NCBI RefSeq assembly: GCF_001942335.1
Contig: NZ_MKKH01000011.1
Location: forward strand, 62,001-126,000
Direction of reading: 5' to 3'
Origin: Cellulosimicrobium sp. CUA-896
GTDB lineage: Bacteria; Actinomycetota; Actinomycetes; Actinomycetales; Cellulomonadaceae
DNA: 64,000 bases
The position numbers and the translations under genes were made by a program. A model generated the notes under the pieces. It was not told where the DNA came from. It did no database searches and saw nothing but the letters and a program-made list of their open reading frames with translations. Below are positions 26,605-35,622 of this stretch, in pieces; the stretch's first letter is position 1, and every line of letters starts with the position of its first letter.

Positions 26605-27471
26605 TCAGCCGGTCGGGGCGGTGACGAAGTCGATGAGCTCCTCCACGCGGCCGAGCAGCGACGGCTCGAGGTCGGCGTAGGTGCGCACGGTGCCGAGGAT
26701 GCGCTGCCAGGCGCGGGCGACGTCGGCCTGCGACCCCGCGGGCCAGCCGAGCTCGCGCAGGATGCCGCGCTTCCACTCGGTGCCGCGCTCGATCACGGGC
26801 CACCGCTGCAGCCCGACGCGCGCCGGCTTGACCGCCTCCCACACGTCGACGTACGGGTGGCCGAGCACGAGCACAGTGCCCGCCGGGACGGTCCGCAGGG
26901 CGGCGTCGGCGATCCGTCGCTCCTTGCTGCCCGGCACGAGGTGGTCGACGAGCACGCCCACGCGGCGCTGCGGCGTCGGGCCGAACTCCGCGAGCGCCTC
27001 GGCGAGGTTGTCCACGCCGTCGAGGAGCTCGACGACGACGCCCTCGACGCGCAGGTCGTCGCCCCAGACCTTCTCGACGAGCTCGGCGTCGTGCTTGCCC
27101 TCGACCCAGATCCGGCTGCCGCGCGCGACGCGCGCACGCTGCCCGGCGACGGCGCGCGAGCCGGAGGCGGTGCGGGCCGGGGCGGCCGGTGCGCGCGACG
27201 TCACGGGGACGGTGAGCTCGACCGGCGCGCCGTCGACCCAGAAGCCCGGACCGAGCGGGAACGAGCGGGTGCGACCGCGGCGGTCCTCGAGCACCACGAC
27301 GTGCATGCCGCCGGACTTCTCGACGCGCACGACCGCGCCCACCCAGCCCGTCTGCACCTCCTCGACGACGAGCCCGCGCTCCGCGGGCTGCGGCCGGGAG
27401 ACGGGCCGGGCACGGTGGTGGGCGGCGGCGGGGCCGCCGAGGACGTCGGAGCCGTAGCGGTCGGTGGGCAC
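26605..27471 (-). CDS. DUF3097 family protein
   Basis: A 288-residue actinobacterial protein of unknown function. The segments ARVARGSRIWVEGKHDAELV and GVLVDHLVPGSKE resemble a TOPRIM-type fold, in which conserved acidic residues (E in VEGKHD, D in VLVDH) bind metal; this hints at a nucleic-acid role but does not prove it. Also present are VLVLGHPYVDVWEAVKP and the C-terminal GTEWKRGILRELGWP. The GTG start is 6 nt after TAGGGT on the minus strand, so the mRNA is probably leaderless. It is divergent from an MFS exporter through an overlapping promoter. Confidence 0.85.
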   Translation of the reverse strand: MPTDRYGSDVLGGPAAAHHRARPVSRPQPAERGLVVEEVQTGWVGAVVRVEKSGGMHVVVLEDRRGRTRSFPLGPGFWVDGAPVELTVPVTSRAPAAPARTASGSRAVAGQRARVARGSRIWVEGKHDAELVEKVWGDDLRVEGVVVELLDGVDNLAEALAEFGPTPQRRVGVLVDHLVPGSKERRIADAALRTVPAGTVLVLGHPYVDVWEAVKPARVGLQRWPVIERGTEWKRGILRELGWPAGSQADVARAWQRILGTVRTYADLEPSLLGRVEELIDFVTAPTG

Positions 27472-27477
27472 GGCGAC

Positions 27478-27487
27478 ACCCTAGGAT
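27478..27487. promoter_or_regulatory. Overlapping divergent -10 elements (DUF3097 and MFS)
   Basis: The decamer ACCCTAGGAT reads as TAGGGT on the minus strand (27483-27478, 6 nt before the DUF3097 GTG) and as TAGGAT on the plus strand (27482-27487, about 55 nt before the MFS start). The two hexamers share the central TA, so only one polymerase can bind at a time. Confidence 0.5.
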
Positions 27488-27549
27488 CGCCGCGCCGTGC
27501 ACGCGCGGACCGACGCGCGGGAGGCCGCACCGGGTGGTACGACGGACCG

Positions 27550-28995
27550 GTGACGCGGACCCCGGGAGACGATCGGCGACGCTGGCACGTGCTGTGGGTC
27601 TGCCTCGCGGTGGGTTTCGTGACGACGCTCGACGTGTCCATCGTCAACGTGGCGCTGCCCTCGATCGAGGAGTCCCTCGACGCGGGCCCGACCCAGCTGC
27701 AGCTCGTCGTCGCGGGGTACACGCTCGCGTTCGGCCTCGCGCTGGTGCCGGCGGGGCGTCTCGGCGACGCCGGCGGGCGGCGACGGCTGTTCATCGCGGG
27801 GCTCGTCGGGTTCGCGCTCTTCAGCCTCGCCTCGGGGCTCGCGCCGGACGGCACGCTCCTCGGCGCGGCGCGACTGCTCCAGGGGGTGAGCGCCGGCCTG
27901 CTCAACCCCCAGGTCGTGGGACTGATCCAGCAGTTGTTCTCGGGCCCCGAGCGGGGGCGTGCCTTCGGCATGTTCGGCGCGACGATCGGCGTCTCGACGG
28001 CGCTCGGCCCGGTGCTGGGCGGGGTGATCATCGCGCTCGCGGGCCCGGAGACCGGGTGGCGCTGGGTGTTCCTCGTCAACATCCCGGTGATCGCGGTGCT
28101 GCTGCCCTTCGCGTGGCGCCTCGTGCCCAGGTCGGTGGTGCGCGGCGGGCCGCGGCGGCTCGACGTGGTCGGGCTCGTCCTGCTGGCGCTCGCGACGGTC
28201 GGGGTCATGCTCCCGTTCGTCACGACGACCGGTGTCGACGACGACCCGTCGCGGTGGTGGTGGCTCGCGCTCGGCGTCGGGGGCGCGGCCGTCGCCGCCG
28301 TCTGGGAGCGCCGCTACCAGCGGCGCGTCGGCGCCGCGGTGCTCGACCCGCAGGTCCTCGGGCTGTCGTCGTTCCGCAACGGGGCCCTGCTCGGGACCGC
28401 GTACTTCGCCGGGTTCACCGGCATCTTCCTCGTGGTCACGCTGCACCTGCAGGACGACGTGGGGTACACGCCGTTGCAGGCCGGTCTCGTCGGCACGCCC
28501 TTCGCGGTCGCGTCGGGGGTCTCGGCGTGGCTGTCGGGGCGCGCGGTCGCCCGCTGGGGGCGTCCGCTCGTCGTCCTGGGCCTCGGCCTGGTCCTCGCCG
28601 GGACCGTGACGGCGGACCTGCTCGTGCGCACGCTCGACGACGAGCCGGGCGTCGTCGGCCCGGCGCTCGCCGGCGCGCTCCTCGTCGCGGGGGCGGGCAG
28701 CGGCATGGTCATCGCGCCGAACCAGACGCTCGCCCTCGCGCAGGTCCCGGTCGGCAGCGCGGGCGTCGCCGGGAGCATGATCCAGGTCGGGCAGCGCGTC
28801 GGCTCGGCGGTGGGCGTCTCGGTCATCCTCTCCGTCTACTACGGCGGGCTCGCGAGCGGCGACGACGGCGCCGTCGCCTCGAGCCGCGCGATGCTCGTGA
28901 CCATCGGGTTCGTCGCGGCCGCCCTGCTGGTCGGCGTGGTCGACCTGCGTTCGCGGCGAGCGGAGCGTCGCGGGACGACCGCGCCGGACGCGTAG
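27550..28995 (+). CDS. MFS drug-efflux transporter, DHA2 (EmrB/QacA) type
   Basis: A 481-residue 14-helix-type exporter. The first helix has the family signature TTLDVSIVNVALPSIEESL (about residues 20-38), then GRLGDAGGRRRLFIAG, RLLQGVSAGLLNPQVVGL and motif C-like STALGPVLGGVIIALAG. The GTG start follows GGTACGACGGACCG without a strong Shine-Dalgarno sequence. Upstream in-frame starts would run into the divergent promoter. It ends at the CIRCE region of hrcA; its TAG stop forms part of the hrcA -10. Substrate unknown. Confidence 0.87.
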   Translation: MTRTPGDDRRRWHVLWVCLAVGFVTTLDVSIVNVALPSIEESLDAGPTQLQLVVAGYTLAFGLALVPAGRLGDAGGRRRLFIAGLVGFALFSLASGLAPDGTLLGAARLLQGVSAGLLNPQVVGLIQQLFSGPERGRAFGMFGATIGVSTALGPVLGGVIIALAGPETGWRWVFLVNIPVIAVLLPFAWRLVPRSVVRGGPRRLDVVGLVLLALATVGVMLPFVTTTGVDDDPSRWWWLALGVGGAAVAAVWERRYQRRVGAAVLDPQVLGLSSFRNGALLGTAYFAGFTGIFLVVTLHLQDDVGYTPLQAGLVGTPFAVASGVSAWLSGRAVARWGRPLVVLGLGLVLAGTVTADLLVRTLDDEPGVVGPALAGALLVAGAGSGMVIAPNQTLALAQVPVGSAGVAGSMIQVGQRVGSAVGVSVILSVYYGGLASGDDGAVASSRAMLVTIGFVAAALLVGVVDLRSRRAERRGTTAPDA

Positions 28996-29024
28996 GATTA
29001 GCACTCGGGGTCCGAGAGTGCCGA
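28993..29024 (+). promoter_or_regulatory. hrcA promoter with CIRCE operator
   Basis: TTAGCACTC (28998-29006), 9-nt spacer, GAGTGCCGA (29016-29024): the CIRCE inverted repeat bound by HrcA, with two mismatches from the perfect TTAGCACTC-N9-GAGTGCTAA. The -10 TAGGAT (28993-28998) abuts its left arm, so bound HrcA would block initiation. This points to autoregulation and heat induction of hrcA and dnaJ. Confidence 0.88.
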
Positions 29025-29091
29025 CCCTGCCCCGACCGCGCCCCCGGAGGGCGCGCCAGGTCGGGTGCACGCGAGTACGCGGGAGGTGGAC

Positions 29092-30108
29092 GTGAGCGAG
29101 GAGCGCCGGCTCGAGGTCCTGCGGGCGATCGTCGAGGACTACGTCCTCACGCGCGAGCCCGTGGGGTCGCGCGTGCTGACGGAGCGCCACGACCTCGGCG
29201 TCTCGCCCGCGACCATCCGCAACGACATGGCCGCGCTCGAGGAGGCCGGGTTCATCGCCCAGCCGCACACCTCGGCGGGGCGCGTCCCGACGGACAAGGG
29301 CTACCGGCTGTTCGTCGACCGCCTCTCGGGCGTCAAGCCGCTGTCGGCGCCGGAGAAGCGGGCGATCGAGACGTTCCTGTCCGAGGGGGTCGACCTCGAC
29401 GACGTCATCGCGCGGGCGGGCCGCCTGCTCGCGCACCTGACCGGGCAGGTCGCCGTCGTGCAGTACCCGTCGCTGCGGCGGTCGGGCCTGCGTCACCTCG
29501 AGCTCGTCCCGCTGGGCGCCGCACGCCTGCTCGTCGTCATCATCACGGACACGGGGCGCGTCGAGCAGCGCACGCTCGAGGTCACGAGCGTGCCCGACGA
29601 GGGCACGCTCGCCCAGGTGCGCGCCCGGCTCAACGCGGCCGCCGCCGGCAAGCGGCTCGCCGAGCTGACCCTGGGGTTCGCGCACGTCGCCGAGACGTTC
29701 CACCCCGACGACGCGCCGCTCGTGCGGGCGGTGGGCGAGCTCGTCGCGCAGACGCTCGCCGAGGAGAGCGAGGAGCGTCTCGTCCTCGCCGGGACGGCGA
29801 ACCTCGCGCGGGCCGGCATGCGGTTCGAGCACGCGCTGCGGCCCGTCCTCGAGGCCCTCGAGGAGCAGGTCGTGCTGCTCGGCCTGCTCACGGAGATGGC
29901 CGCGGAGTCGGGGGTGAGCGTGCGCATCGGCCACGAGACCCAGCTCGAGGGGCTGGCGGAGACGTCCGTCGTGACGACCGGTTACGGTAACGACGGCGAC
30001 ACGGTGGCCCTGGTCGGCTCGATCGGCCCCACGCGCATGGACTACCCCGGGACCATCGCCGCGGTGCGCGCCGTCGCCCGCTACCTGTCGCGCGCCCTCG
30101 GCACGTGA
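29092..30108 (+). CDS. hrcA: Heat-inducible transcription repressor HrcA
   Basis: A 338-residue repressor of class I heat-shock genes. The N-terminal winged helix ([40 protein letters not shown]) is followed by the [14 protein letters not shown] segment, the dimerisation and inserted domains, and the C-terminal [20 protein letters not shown]. The second GTG (29092) is preferred because it follows GGGAGG by 6 nt; the GTG at 29065 lacks a ribosome-binding site. It controls itself through the CIRCE element and is co-oriented with dnaJ 91 nt downstream, the conserved actinobacterial order. Confidence 0.95.
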   Translation: MSEERRLEVLRAIVEDYVLTREPVGSRVLTERHDLGVSPATIRNDMAALEEAGFIAQPHTSAGRVPTDKGYRLFVDRLSGVKPLSAPEKRAIETFLSEGVDLDDVIARAGRLLAHLTGQVAVVQYPSLRRSGLRHLELVPLGAARLLVVIITDTGRVEQRTLEVTSVPDEGTLAQVRARLNAAAAGKRLAELTLGFAHVAETFHPDDAPLVRAVGELVAQTLAEESEERLVLAGTANLARAGMRFEHALRPVLEALEEQVVLLGLLTEMAAESGVSVRIGHETQLEGLAETSVVTTGYGNDGDTVALVGSIGPTRMDYPGTIAAVRAVARYLSRALGT

Positions 30109-30154
30109 CGCGCCCCGCCCGCACACCTGTGAGCGACCCCACGACCACCGACCA

Positions 30155-30175
30155 CGCCGGGACCGCGTCCCGGCG
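30155..30175 (+). terminator. Hairpin between hrcA and dnaJ
   Basis: A perfect 9-bp stem, CGCCGGGAC (30155-30163) with GTCCCGGCG (30167-30175), and a 3-nt loop. It sits inside an operon, so it more likely tunes dnaJ expression or mRNA stability than ends transcription. Confidence 0.5.
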
Positions 30176-30199
30176 TCCGGCACCAGCAGAGAGTGACGT

Positions 30200-31323
30200 G
30201 TGAGCGACTACTACGAGATCCTCGGCGTGGCCCGCGACGCCAGCCCGGAGCAGATCAAGAAGGCGTACCGCCGGCTCGCCCGCGAGCTGCACCCCGACGT
30301 CGCGGGGGAGGACGCGGGCGACCGGTTCAAGGACGTCGCGCGTGCCTACGAGGTGCTGTCGAACCCGGAGAAGCGCCAGCAGTACGACCTCGGTGTCGAC
30401 CCGAGCGGCCCCGGTGGCGGCGCGGGCGGCCCGATGGGCGGCGGCTTCGGGTTCCAGGACATCTTCGAGACGTTCTTCGGGGGCGGCCAGGCCCAGCAGG
30501 GACCCATCCCGCGGGCACGGCGCGGCCAGGACGCGCTCGTGCGCCTCGACATCGACCTCGCGGAGGCGACCTTCGCGCCCGGCGCGAGCTCCAGGTCGAC
30601 ACGGCCGTCGTGTGCGGCACGTGCGGCGGCTCGTGCTGCCGCCCCGGCACGTCCCCGCGCACGTGCGACGTGTGCCACGGCCGCGGCACCGTCCAGCGGG
30701 TCGCCCGCTCGTTCCTGGGGCAGGTCATGACGAGCGCGCCGTGCGCCGCGTGCCAGGGTTTCGGGACCGTCATCCCCGAGCCCTGCGCGGAGTGCTCCGG
30801 CGAGGGCCGGGTCCGCAGCCGCCGCACCGTCAACGTCACCGTGCCCGCGGGCGTCGACACCGGGACCCGCATCAAGCTCACCGCGCAGGGCGAGGTCGGG
30901 CCCGCGGGCGGGCCGGCGGGCGACCTGTACGTGGAGATCCGCGAGCGCAGCCACGACACCTTCGTGCGCCGGGGCGACGACCTGCACTGCACGCTCCAGG
31001 TCCCGATGACCGCGGCCGCGCTCGGCACGACGCTCGAGCTCGAGACGCTCGACGGTCTCCAGGAGATCGACCTGCGACCGGGCACCCAGCCCGGGCAGAT
31101 CGTCACGCTGAAGAACCTCGGCGTCGGCCACCTGCACGCCGGCGGCCGCGGCGACCTCAACGTGCACATCGAGGTCCACGTGCCCACGGCGCTCGACGAG
31201 GAGCAGGAGCAGCTGCTGCGCTCGCTCGCGTCGCTGCGCGGGGAGGAGCGGCCCGAGCCCCGGCTCGCCGCCGCCCACCCGGGCGTCTTCTCGCGGCTGC
31301 GCGACAAGCTGTCGGGGCGCTGA
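30200..31323 (+). CDS. dnaJ: Chaperone protein DnaJ (frameshifted here)
   Basis: Hsp40 co-chaperone that stimulates DnaK ATPase; about 374 residues after restoring one base. The J domain has the HPD motif (RELHPDVAG) near residue 34. The Gly/Phe-rich region ([17 protein letters not shown]) follows. Four zinc-finger repeats are present ([30 protein letters not shown]), then the C-terminal substrate-binding domains. The frame breaks at about 30586 (GGCGCGAGCTC, probably GGCGCGGAGCTC), which would restore [14 protein letters not shown]. Being downstream of hrcA rather than dnaK-grpE, this is the second, HrcA-linked DnaJ of actinobacteria. Confidence 0.93.
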
Positions 31324-31351
31324 GGATGGGACGCGTGGCCGAGGTGCCCCG

Positions 31352-32164
31352 GTGAGCGCGCCCGTCTTCCTCGCCGAGAGCGGCGTCGAGCACGTCGTCG
31401 CGGGCGACCGCTACGTGCTCGACGGCGCGGAGGGCCGCCACGCCGGGGTCGTGCAGCGCAAGGGGCGCGGCGAGCGCGTCGACGTGGTCGACGGGGACGG
31501 GCTGCGCCTGCGCTGCGTCGTCGAGGACGCGGACGCGGGCCGCGTCACGCTGCTCGTCCAGGAGGTCGCCGTCGACCCGGCGCCCGGCGTCGTCGTCACG
31601 CTCGTGCAGGCGCTCGCCAAGGGCGACCGCGACGAGATGGCGATCGAGGCCGCGACCGAGGTCGGCGTCGACGCCGTCGTGCCCTGGCAGGCGGAGCGCT
31701 CGGTCGTCGTGTGGCGCGGCGAGCGTGCCGCGAAGTCCCGGGCACGCTGGCTCGGCACCGTGCGCACCGCGACGAAGCAGGCCCGGCGCGCCCGGCTGCC
31801 GCGCGTGGAGCTCCCGGTGGACTCGCGCGGGCTCGCGGAGCGCGTCGGCCAGGTCGTCGCCGCCGGCGGCCGCGCGATCGTCCTGCACGAGGAGGCGACG
31901 ACCGCGCTCGCCGACGTCCCGCTGCCGGCGCCGCGCCGGGGGCAGGAGCCGGGCGCCGCGGACGCCGGGCCCGGTGGCGCGCCCCAGGTCCTCGTCGTGG
32001 TCGGTCCCGAGGGCGGCATCTCCGAGAGCGAGCTCGCGGCGTTCACCGCGGCCGGCGCCGTCGCGGCGCGCCTCGGACCCCACGTGCTGCGCACGTCCAC
32101 GGCCGGCCCCGTCGCGATCGCGCTGCTCGCGCAGCGGCTCGGCCGGTGGGGCGTCGAGGACTGA
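31352..32164 (+). CDS. rsmE: 16S rRNA (uracil-1498-N3)-methyltransferase
   Basis: RsmE uses S-adenosylmethionine to methylate U1498 of 16S rRNA. This 270-residue protein has the N-terminal PUA-like part (GAEGRHAGVVQRKGRGERV) and the C-terminal trefoil-knot domain with VVVGPEGGISESEL and LGPHVLRTSTAGPVAI, the SAM-binding knot motifs. QALAKGDRDEMAIEAATEVG is also characteristic. The GTG start is 28 nt after dnaJ. Its place between dnaJ and the HIT/phoH genes is conserved in actinobacteria. Confidence 0.94.
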   Translation: MSAPVFLAESGVEHVVAGDRYVLDGAEGRHAGVVQRKGRGERVDVVDGDGLRLRCVVEDADAGRVTLLVQEVAVDPAPGVVVTLVQALAKGDRDEMAIEAATEVGVDAVVPWQAERSVVVWRGERAAKSRARWLGTVRTATKQARRARLPRVELPVDSRGLAERVGQVVAAGGRAIVLHEEATTALADVPLPAPRRGQEPGAADAGPGGAPQVLVVVGPEGGISESELAAFTAAGAVAARLGPHVLRTSTAGPVAIALLAQRLGRWGVED

Positions 32165-32220
32165 CCCGACGGCGCCAGGGGGCTCCGTCCTCGCCCCGGG
32201 CGGCGCGGCGTCCGGTGCAC

Positions 32221-32226
32221 TAGCCT
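32221..32226 (+). promoter_or_regulatory. Leaderless promoter -10 of the HIT gene
   Basis: TAGCCT, 7 nt before the ATG at 32234; no Shine-Dalgarno sequence. Confidence 0.55.
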
Positions 32227-32233
32227 CGGGCGC

Positions 32234-32588
32234 ATGACGAGCACGGGCGCATCCACCGACTGTCTGTTCTGCCGCATCGTCGCGGGCGAGCTGCCCGCGG
32301 ACGTCGTCGCGACGAGCGAGCGCTCGATCGCGTTCAAGGACATCGACCCGCAGGCGCCGGTGCACGTCCTCGTCGTGCCGCGCGACCACCACGGCGACAT
32401 CGCGCAGCTCGCCGCCGCCGACCCGGAGCTGCTGAGCGACGTCGTCGCGCTCGCGGACGAGGTCGCGGGCGAGCTCGCGGACGGCCAGTTCCGGCTGATC
32501 TTCAACTCGGGTCCCGCGCGGGCAGAGCGTGTTCCACGTGCACGGCCACGTCGTCGCCGGCGCCGAGCTGGGCTGGTCGCCCGCCTGA
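32234..32588 (+). CDS. HIT-family nucleotide hydrolase/transferase (frameshifted here)
   Basis: Histidine-triad protein of about 118 residues, similar to HinT-type purine nucleoside phosphoramidases. CLFCRIVAGELPADVV, DIDPQAPVHVLVVPRDH and the active-site triad HVHGHV (H-x-H-x-H) are present, but the triad lies in a different frame from the N-terminus. Between 32511 and 32523 the sequence reads NSGPARAE. Inserting one C into the CCC and one G into the GGG run gives the family pattern NSGPRAGQSVFHVHGHV and the expected length, so two base losses within about 10 nt are inferred. A single extra base is possible but leaves the loop one residue short. Confidence 0.85.
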
Positions 32589-32653
32589 GCGCGGACGGGC
32601 CGGGGGCCGGTGCGCCCTGCGTGAAAGGACGTGTCGGGGCAGCGGCGGCTCGG

Positions 32654-32659
32654 TACGAT
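32654..32659 (+). promoter_or_regulatory. Promoter -10 upstream of phoH
   Basis: TACGAT, with start of transcription expected near 32666, about 56 nt before the phoH ATG. An ATG at 32662 in the same frame would lie upstream of that transcription start, so it is not used. Confidence 0.45.
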
Positions 32660-32721
32660 GGGTGGGCCGCACGGCACGCACCCTGACCCGAACGAAGGAG
32701 CGCGACGGCGCAAGCCGGCTC

Positions 32722-33822
32722 ATGACATCCCTCCCACGAGACACCGCACCCGACGCCGCCCCCACGGGCGACCGTGCCCCCGAGCACCGGGTCGAGCACC
32801 GCATCGTCATCCCGGGTCACGTGCCGATGGTCGCGCTGCTGGGCAGCGGCGACTCCGTGCTCCGCGCCGTCGAGGACGGGTTCCCCGCCGTGGACGTGCA
32901 CGTGCGCGGCAACGAGATCTCCGTGACCGGGCCCCCCGGCGAGGTCGCGCTCGCCTCGCGCCTGCTGGACGAGCTCGTCGAGGTCGTCGAGGCGGGCACG
33001 CAGCTCACCGCGGACGTGGTGCGGCGGTCGATCGGGATGCTGACCGCCGCCACCGCCTCGCGCCCGGCCGAGGTGCTGACCTTCAACATCCTGTCCAGCC
33101 GCGGCCGCACCATCCGGCCCAAGACGGTGGGGCAGAAGCACTACGTGGACGCGATCGACGCGAACACCATCACGTTCGGCATCGGCCCCGCGGGCACCGG
33201 CAAGACGTACCTCGCGATGGCCAAGGCCGTGCAGGCGCTGCAGTCCAAGCACGTCAACCGGATCATCCTCACGCGGCCGGCCGTCGAGGCCGGCGAGCGG
33301 CTCGGCTTCCTGCCGGGCTCCCTCACGGAGAAGATCGACCCGTACCTGCGGCCCCTGTACGACGCGCTGCACGACATGATCGACCCCGAGTCGATCCCCA
33401 AGCTCATCGAGGCGGGGACGATCGAGGTGGCGCCCCTGGCCTTCATGCGCGGACGCTCGCTCAACGACTCGTTCATCATCCTCGACGAGGCGCAGAACAC
33501 GACGTCCGAGCAGATGAAGATGTTCCTCACGCGCCTCGGGTTCGGCTCGAGGATGGTCATCACGGGCGACGCGACGCAGGTGGACCTGCCCGGCGGCACG
33601 TCGTCCGGCCTGCGGGTCATCGAGGACGTGCTCACGGGCGTCGACGACGTCGAGTTCTGCCGCCTGACGTCGTCGGACGTGGTGCGGCACCGGCTGGTGA
33701 GCGACATCATCGACGCGTACGCGCGCTGGGACGTCGCGGCGTCCGCCGACGCGCGGGGCCGCCAGGACGACCGGCGCGGCCGCGCCGCCGACAGGGACCG
33801 ACGGACGAGGAACGACAGGTGA
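32722..33822 (+). CDS. phoH: PhoH-like (YbeZ) ATPase
   Basis: A 366-residue P-loop protein of the PhoH/YbeZ family, which works with YbeY in rRNA maturation and ribosome quality control. An N-terminal KH-like region (residues about 30-100) precedes the Walker A motif [14 protein letters not shown] and Walker [26 protein letters not shown] is the sensor-like motif. The C-terminal 25 residues are charged and Arg/Asp-rich. The stop overlaps the ybeY start (GTGA), the conserved phoH-ybeY coupling. A GAAGGAG sits unusually far (about 20 nt) upstream of the ATG. Confidence 0.93.
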   Translation: MTSLPRDTAPDAAPTGDRAPEHRVEHRIVIPGHVPMVALLGSGDSVLRAVEDGFPAVDVHVRGNEISVTGPPGEVALASRLLDELVEVVEAGTQLTADVVRRSIGMLTAATASRPAEVLTFNILSSRGRTIRPKTVGQKHYVDAIDANTITFGIGPAGTGKTYLAMAKAVQALQSKHVNRIILTRPAVEAGERLGFLPGSLTEKIDPYLRPLYDALHDMIDPESIPKLIEAGTIEVAPLAFMRGRSLNDSFIILDEAQNTTSEQMKMFLTRLGFGSRMVITGDATQVDLPGGTSSGLRVIEDVLTGVDDVEFCRLTSSDVVRHRLVSDIIDAYARWDVAASADARGRQDDRRGRAADRDRRTRNDR

Positions 33823-34271
33823 GCATCGAGGTCAACAACGAGACCGAGGCGCAGGTCGACGAGGCGGAGTTCGCGGCGCTCGCGCGCTACGTGCTCGACG
33901 CGATGCGCGTGCACCCGCAGAGCGAGCTGTCGATCCTCTTCGTCGACACCGACGTGATGACCGAGCTGCACGTGCGGTGGATGGACGAGCCCGGCCCCAC
34001 CGACGTGCTGTCGTTCCCCATGGACGAGCTGCGTCCCGGGCGCGACGGCGAGGTGTCCGGACCGGGCCAGCTCGGCGACGTCGTGCTGTGCCCCGAGGTG
34101 GCGGCGCAGCAGGCGCGCGCCGCGGGCCACTCGACCGTCGAGGAGATGCTGCTCCTGACGACCCACGGCATCCTCCACCTGCTCGGTTACGACCACGTGG
34201 AGCCGGAGGAGGAGAAGGAGATGTTCGCGCTCCAGCGCAAGCTCCTCCTGACCTTCCTCGCGGGCCGGTGA
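33819..34271 (+). CDS. ybeY: Endoribonuclease YbeY
   Basis: A 150-residue single-strand RNase that matures the 3' end of 16S rRNA and takes part in 70S quality control. The zinc-binding [11 protein letters not shown] motif (HxxxHxxxxxH) is near residue 110, with [15 protein letters not shown] upstream. The GTG start overlaps the phoH stop by 4 nt, and the ybeY stop overlaps the next start in the same way, so the cluster is translationally coupled. Confidence 0.96.
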   Translation: MSIEVNNETEAQVDEAEFAALARYVLDAMRVHPQSELSILFVDTDVMTELHVRWMDEPGPTDVLSFPMDELRPGRDGEVSGPGQLGDVVLCPEVAAQQARAAGHSTVEEMLLLTTHGILHLLGYDHVEPEEEKEMFALQRKLLLTFLAGR

Positions 34272-35622
34272 GCGGCGGACCCGTCGCGCTCCTCGCGGCG
34301 CTGACCGTCCTGGCGGCCGCCCTCGCGGCGGTGCTCAGCGCCGGGGAGTCGGCCGTGCTGCGGGTCACGCGCACCGCGGTCCTCGAGGCGACCGGCGACG
34401 ACCCGGCCGGGCCCACGGGCCCGCGCGCCCGGCGGGCGCTGGCGCTGCTCGCCGACCCCGGCGCGACCGCGCGGTCGGTGGGCTTCGTGCGCGTCGTCGC
34501 GGAGGTCGCGGCGGTCACGTGCCTGACGCTGCTCGTCGCCGCCTGGCTCGACCCGTGGTGGCAGGTGCTGCTCGTCGCGCTCGTGGTGAGCGTCGTCGTC
34601 GGGCTCGTGGTGGTGCGGGCGAGCCCGCGCTCGCTCGGCCGGCGGCACGCCGTGCGCGTGCTCCTCGCGCTCTCCGGGCCGCTCACGGCGCTCGCCGGGG
34701 CGACCCGGTGGCTCACGCGGCTCGCACCCGCCCCGGACGCCGGCGCGCACGAGCGCGAGCTCCGCGACATGGTGGACCGCGTCAACGAGTCCGAGGTCAT
34801 CGAGGACGAGGAGCGCGAGCTCATCCGCTCGGTGTTCGAGCTCGGCAGCACGCTCGCGCGCGAGGTCATGGTGCCGCGTACCGACATGGTCACGACGCCG
34901 CGGGACACGCCGCTGCGCAAGGTGCTCGCCCTGTTCCTGCGGTCGGGGTTCTCGCGCGTGCCGGTCACCGGCACGTCGGCCGACGACCTCGTCGGCGTCG
35001 CGTACTTCAAGGACGTCGTGCGCGTGCTGGACGCCGTGCCCGGGGAACGGGACCGACCGGTCGGCGAGGTCGCGCGGCCCGCGATCTTCGTGCCCGAGTC
35101 CAAGCCGGTGGACGACCTCCTGCGCGAGATGCAGGCGTCGGCCTCGCACATCGCGATGGTCGTCGACGAGTACGGCGGCATCGCCGGGCTGGTGACGATC
35201 GAGGACGCGCTCGAGGAGATCGTCGGGGAGCTGACCGACGAGCACGACCGGCCCGAGCCCGAGGTCGAGGACCTCGGCGACGGGCGGCTGCGCGTGCCGG
35301 CCCGGCTGGGCGTCGACGAGCTGGGCGACCTGTTCGACCTCGCCCTCGACGACGACGACGTGGACACCGCCGGCGGCCTGCTCGCCAAGGCGCTCGGGAA
35401 GGTCCCGCTGCCGGGGTCGTCCGCCGAGGTCCACGGTCTGGTGCTCGAGGCCGACCGCGTGCAGGGTCGCCGCAAGCAGCTCGCGACGCTCGTCGCGTCG
35501 CGTGCGGCGCGGCCCGCACGGACGACGAGGACACCGGCGACGAGACCGCCGTCCGTCGTCGCCCGCCCGCCCCCGCCGCGTCGTCCGACGCCGCGCGCTC
35601 CACCCCGGAGGACACCCCGTGA
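34268..35622 (+). CDS. CNNM/hemolysin C-type transporter with CBS domains (frameshifted at C-terminus)
   Basis: A protein of about 451 residues with an N-terminal DUF21/CNNM membrane domain (three to four helices), a tandem CBS pair ([38 protein letters not shown]) and a C-terminal CorC_HlyC domain ([20 protein letters not shown]). Relatives are implicated in Mg2+ efflux or homeostasis. The frame breaks near 35512 after the last domain; restoring one G gives the ending TPEDTP and a stop that overlaps the era start (GTGA). Without it the frame would run through era, which shows the break is not natural. Confidence 0.88.

Noticed and set aside
26587..26614. Terminator between paralogue 2 and DUF3097 (GACCGG/CCGGTC)
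   Set aside because: Only six pairs with a 16-nt loop, reaching into the DUF3097 stop region; too weak to list as a feature.
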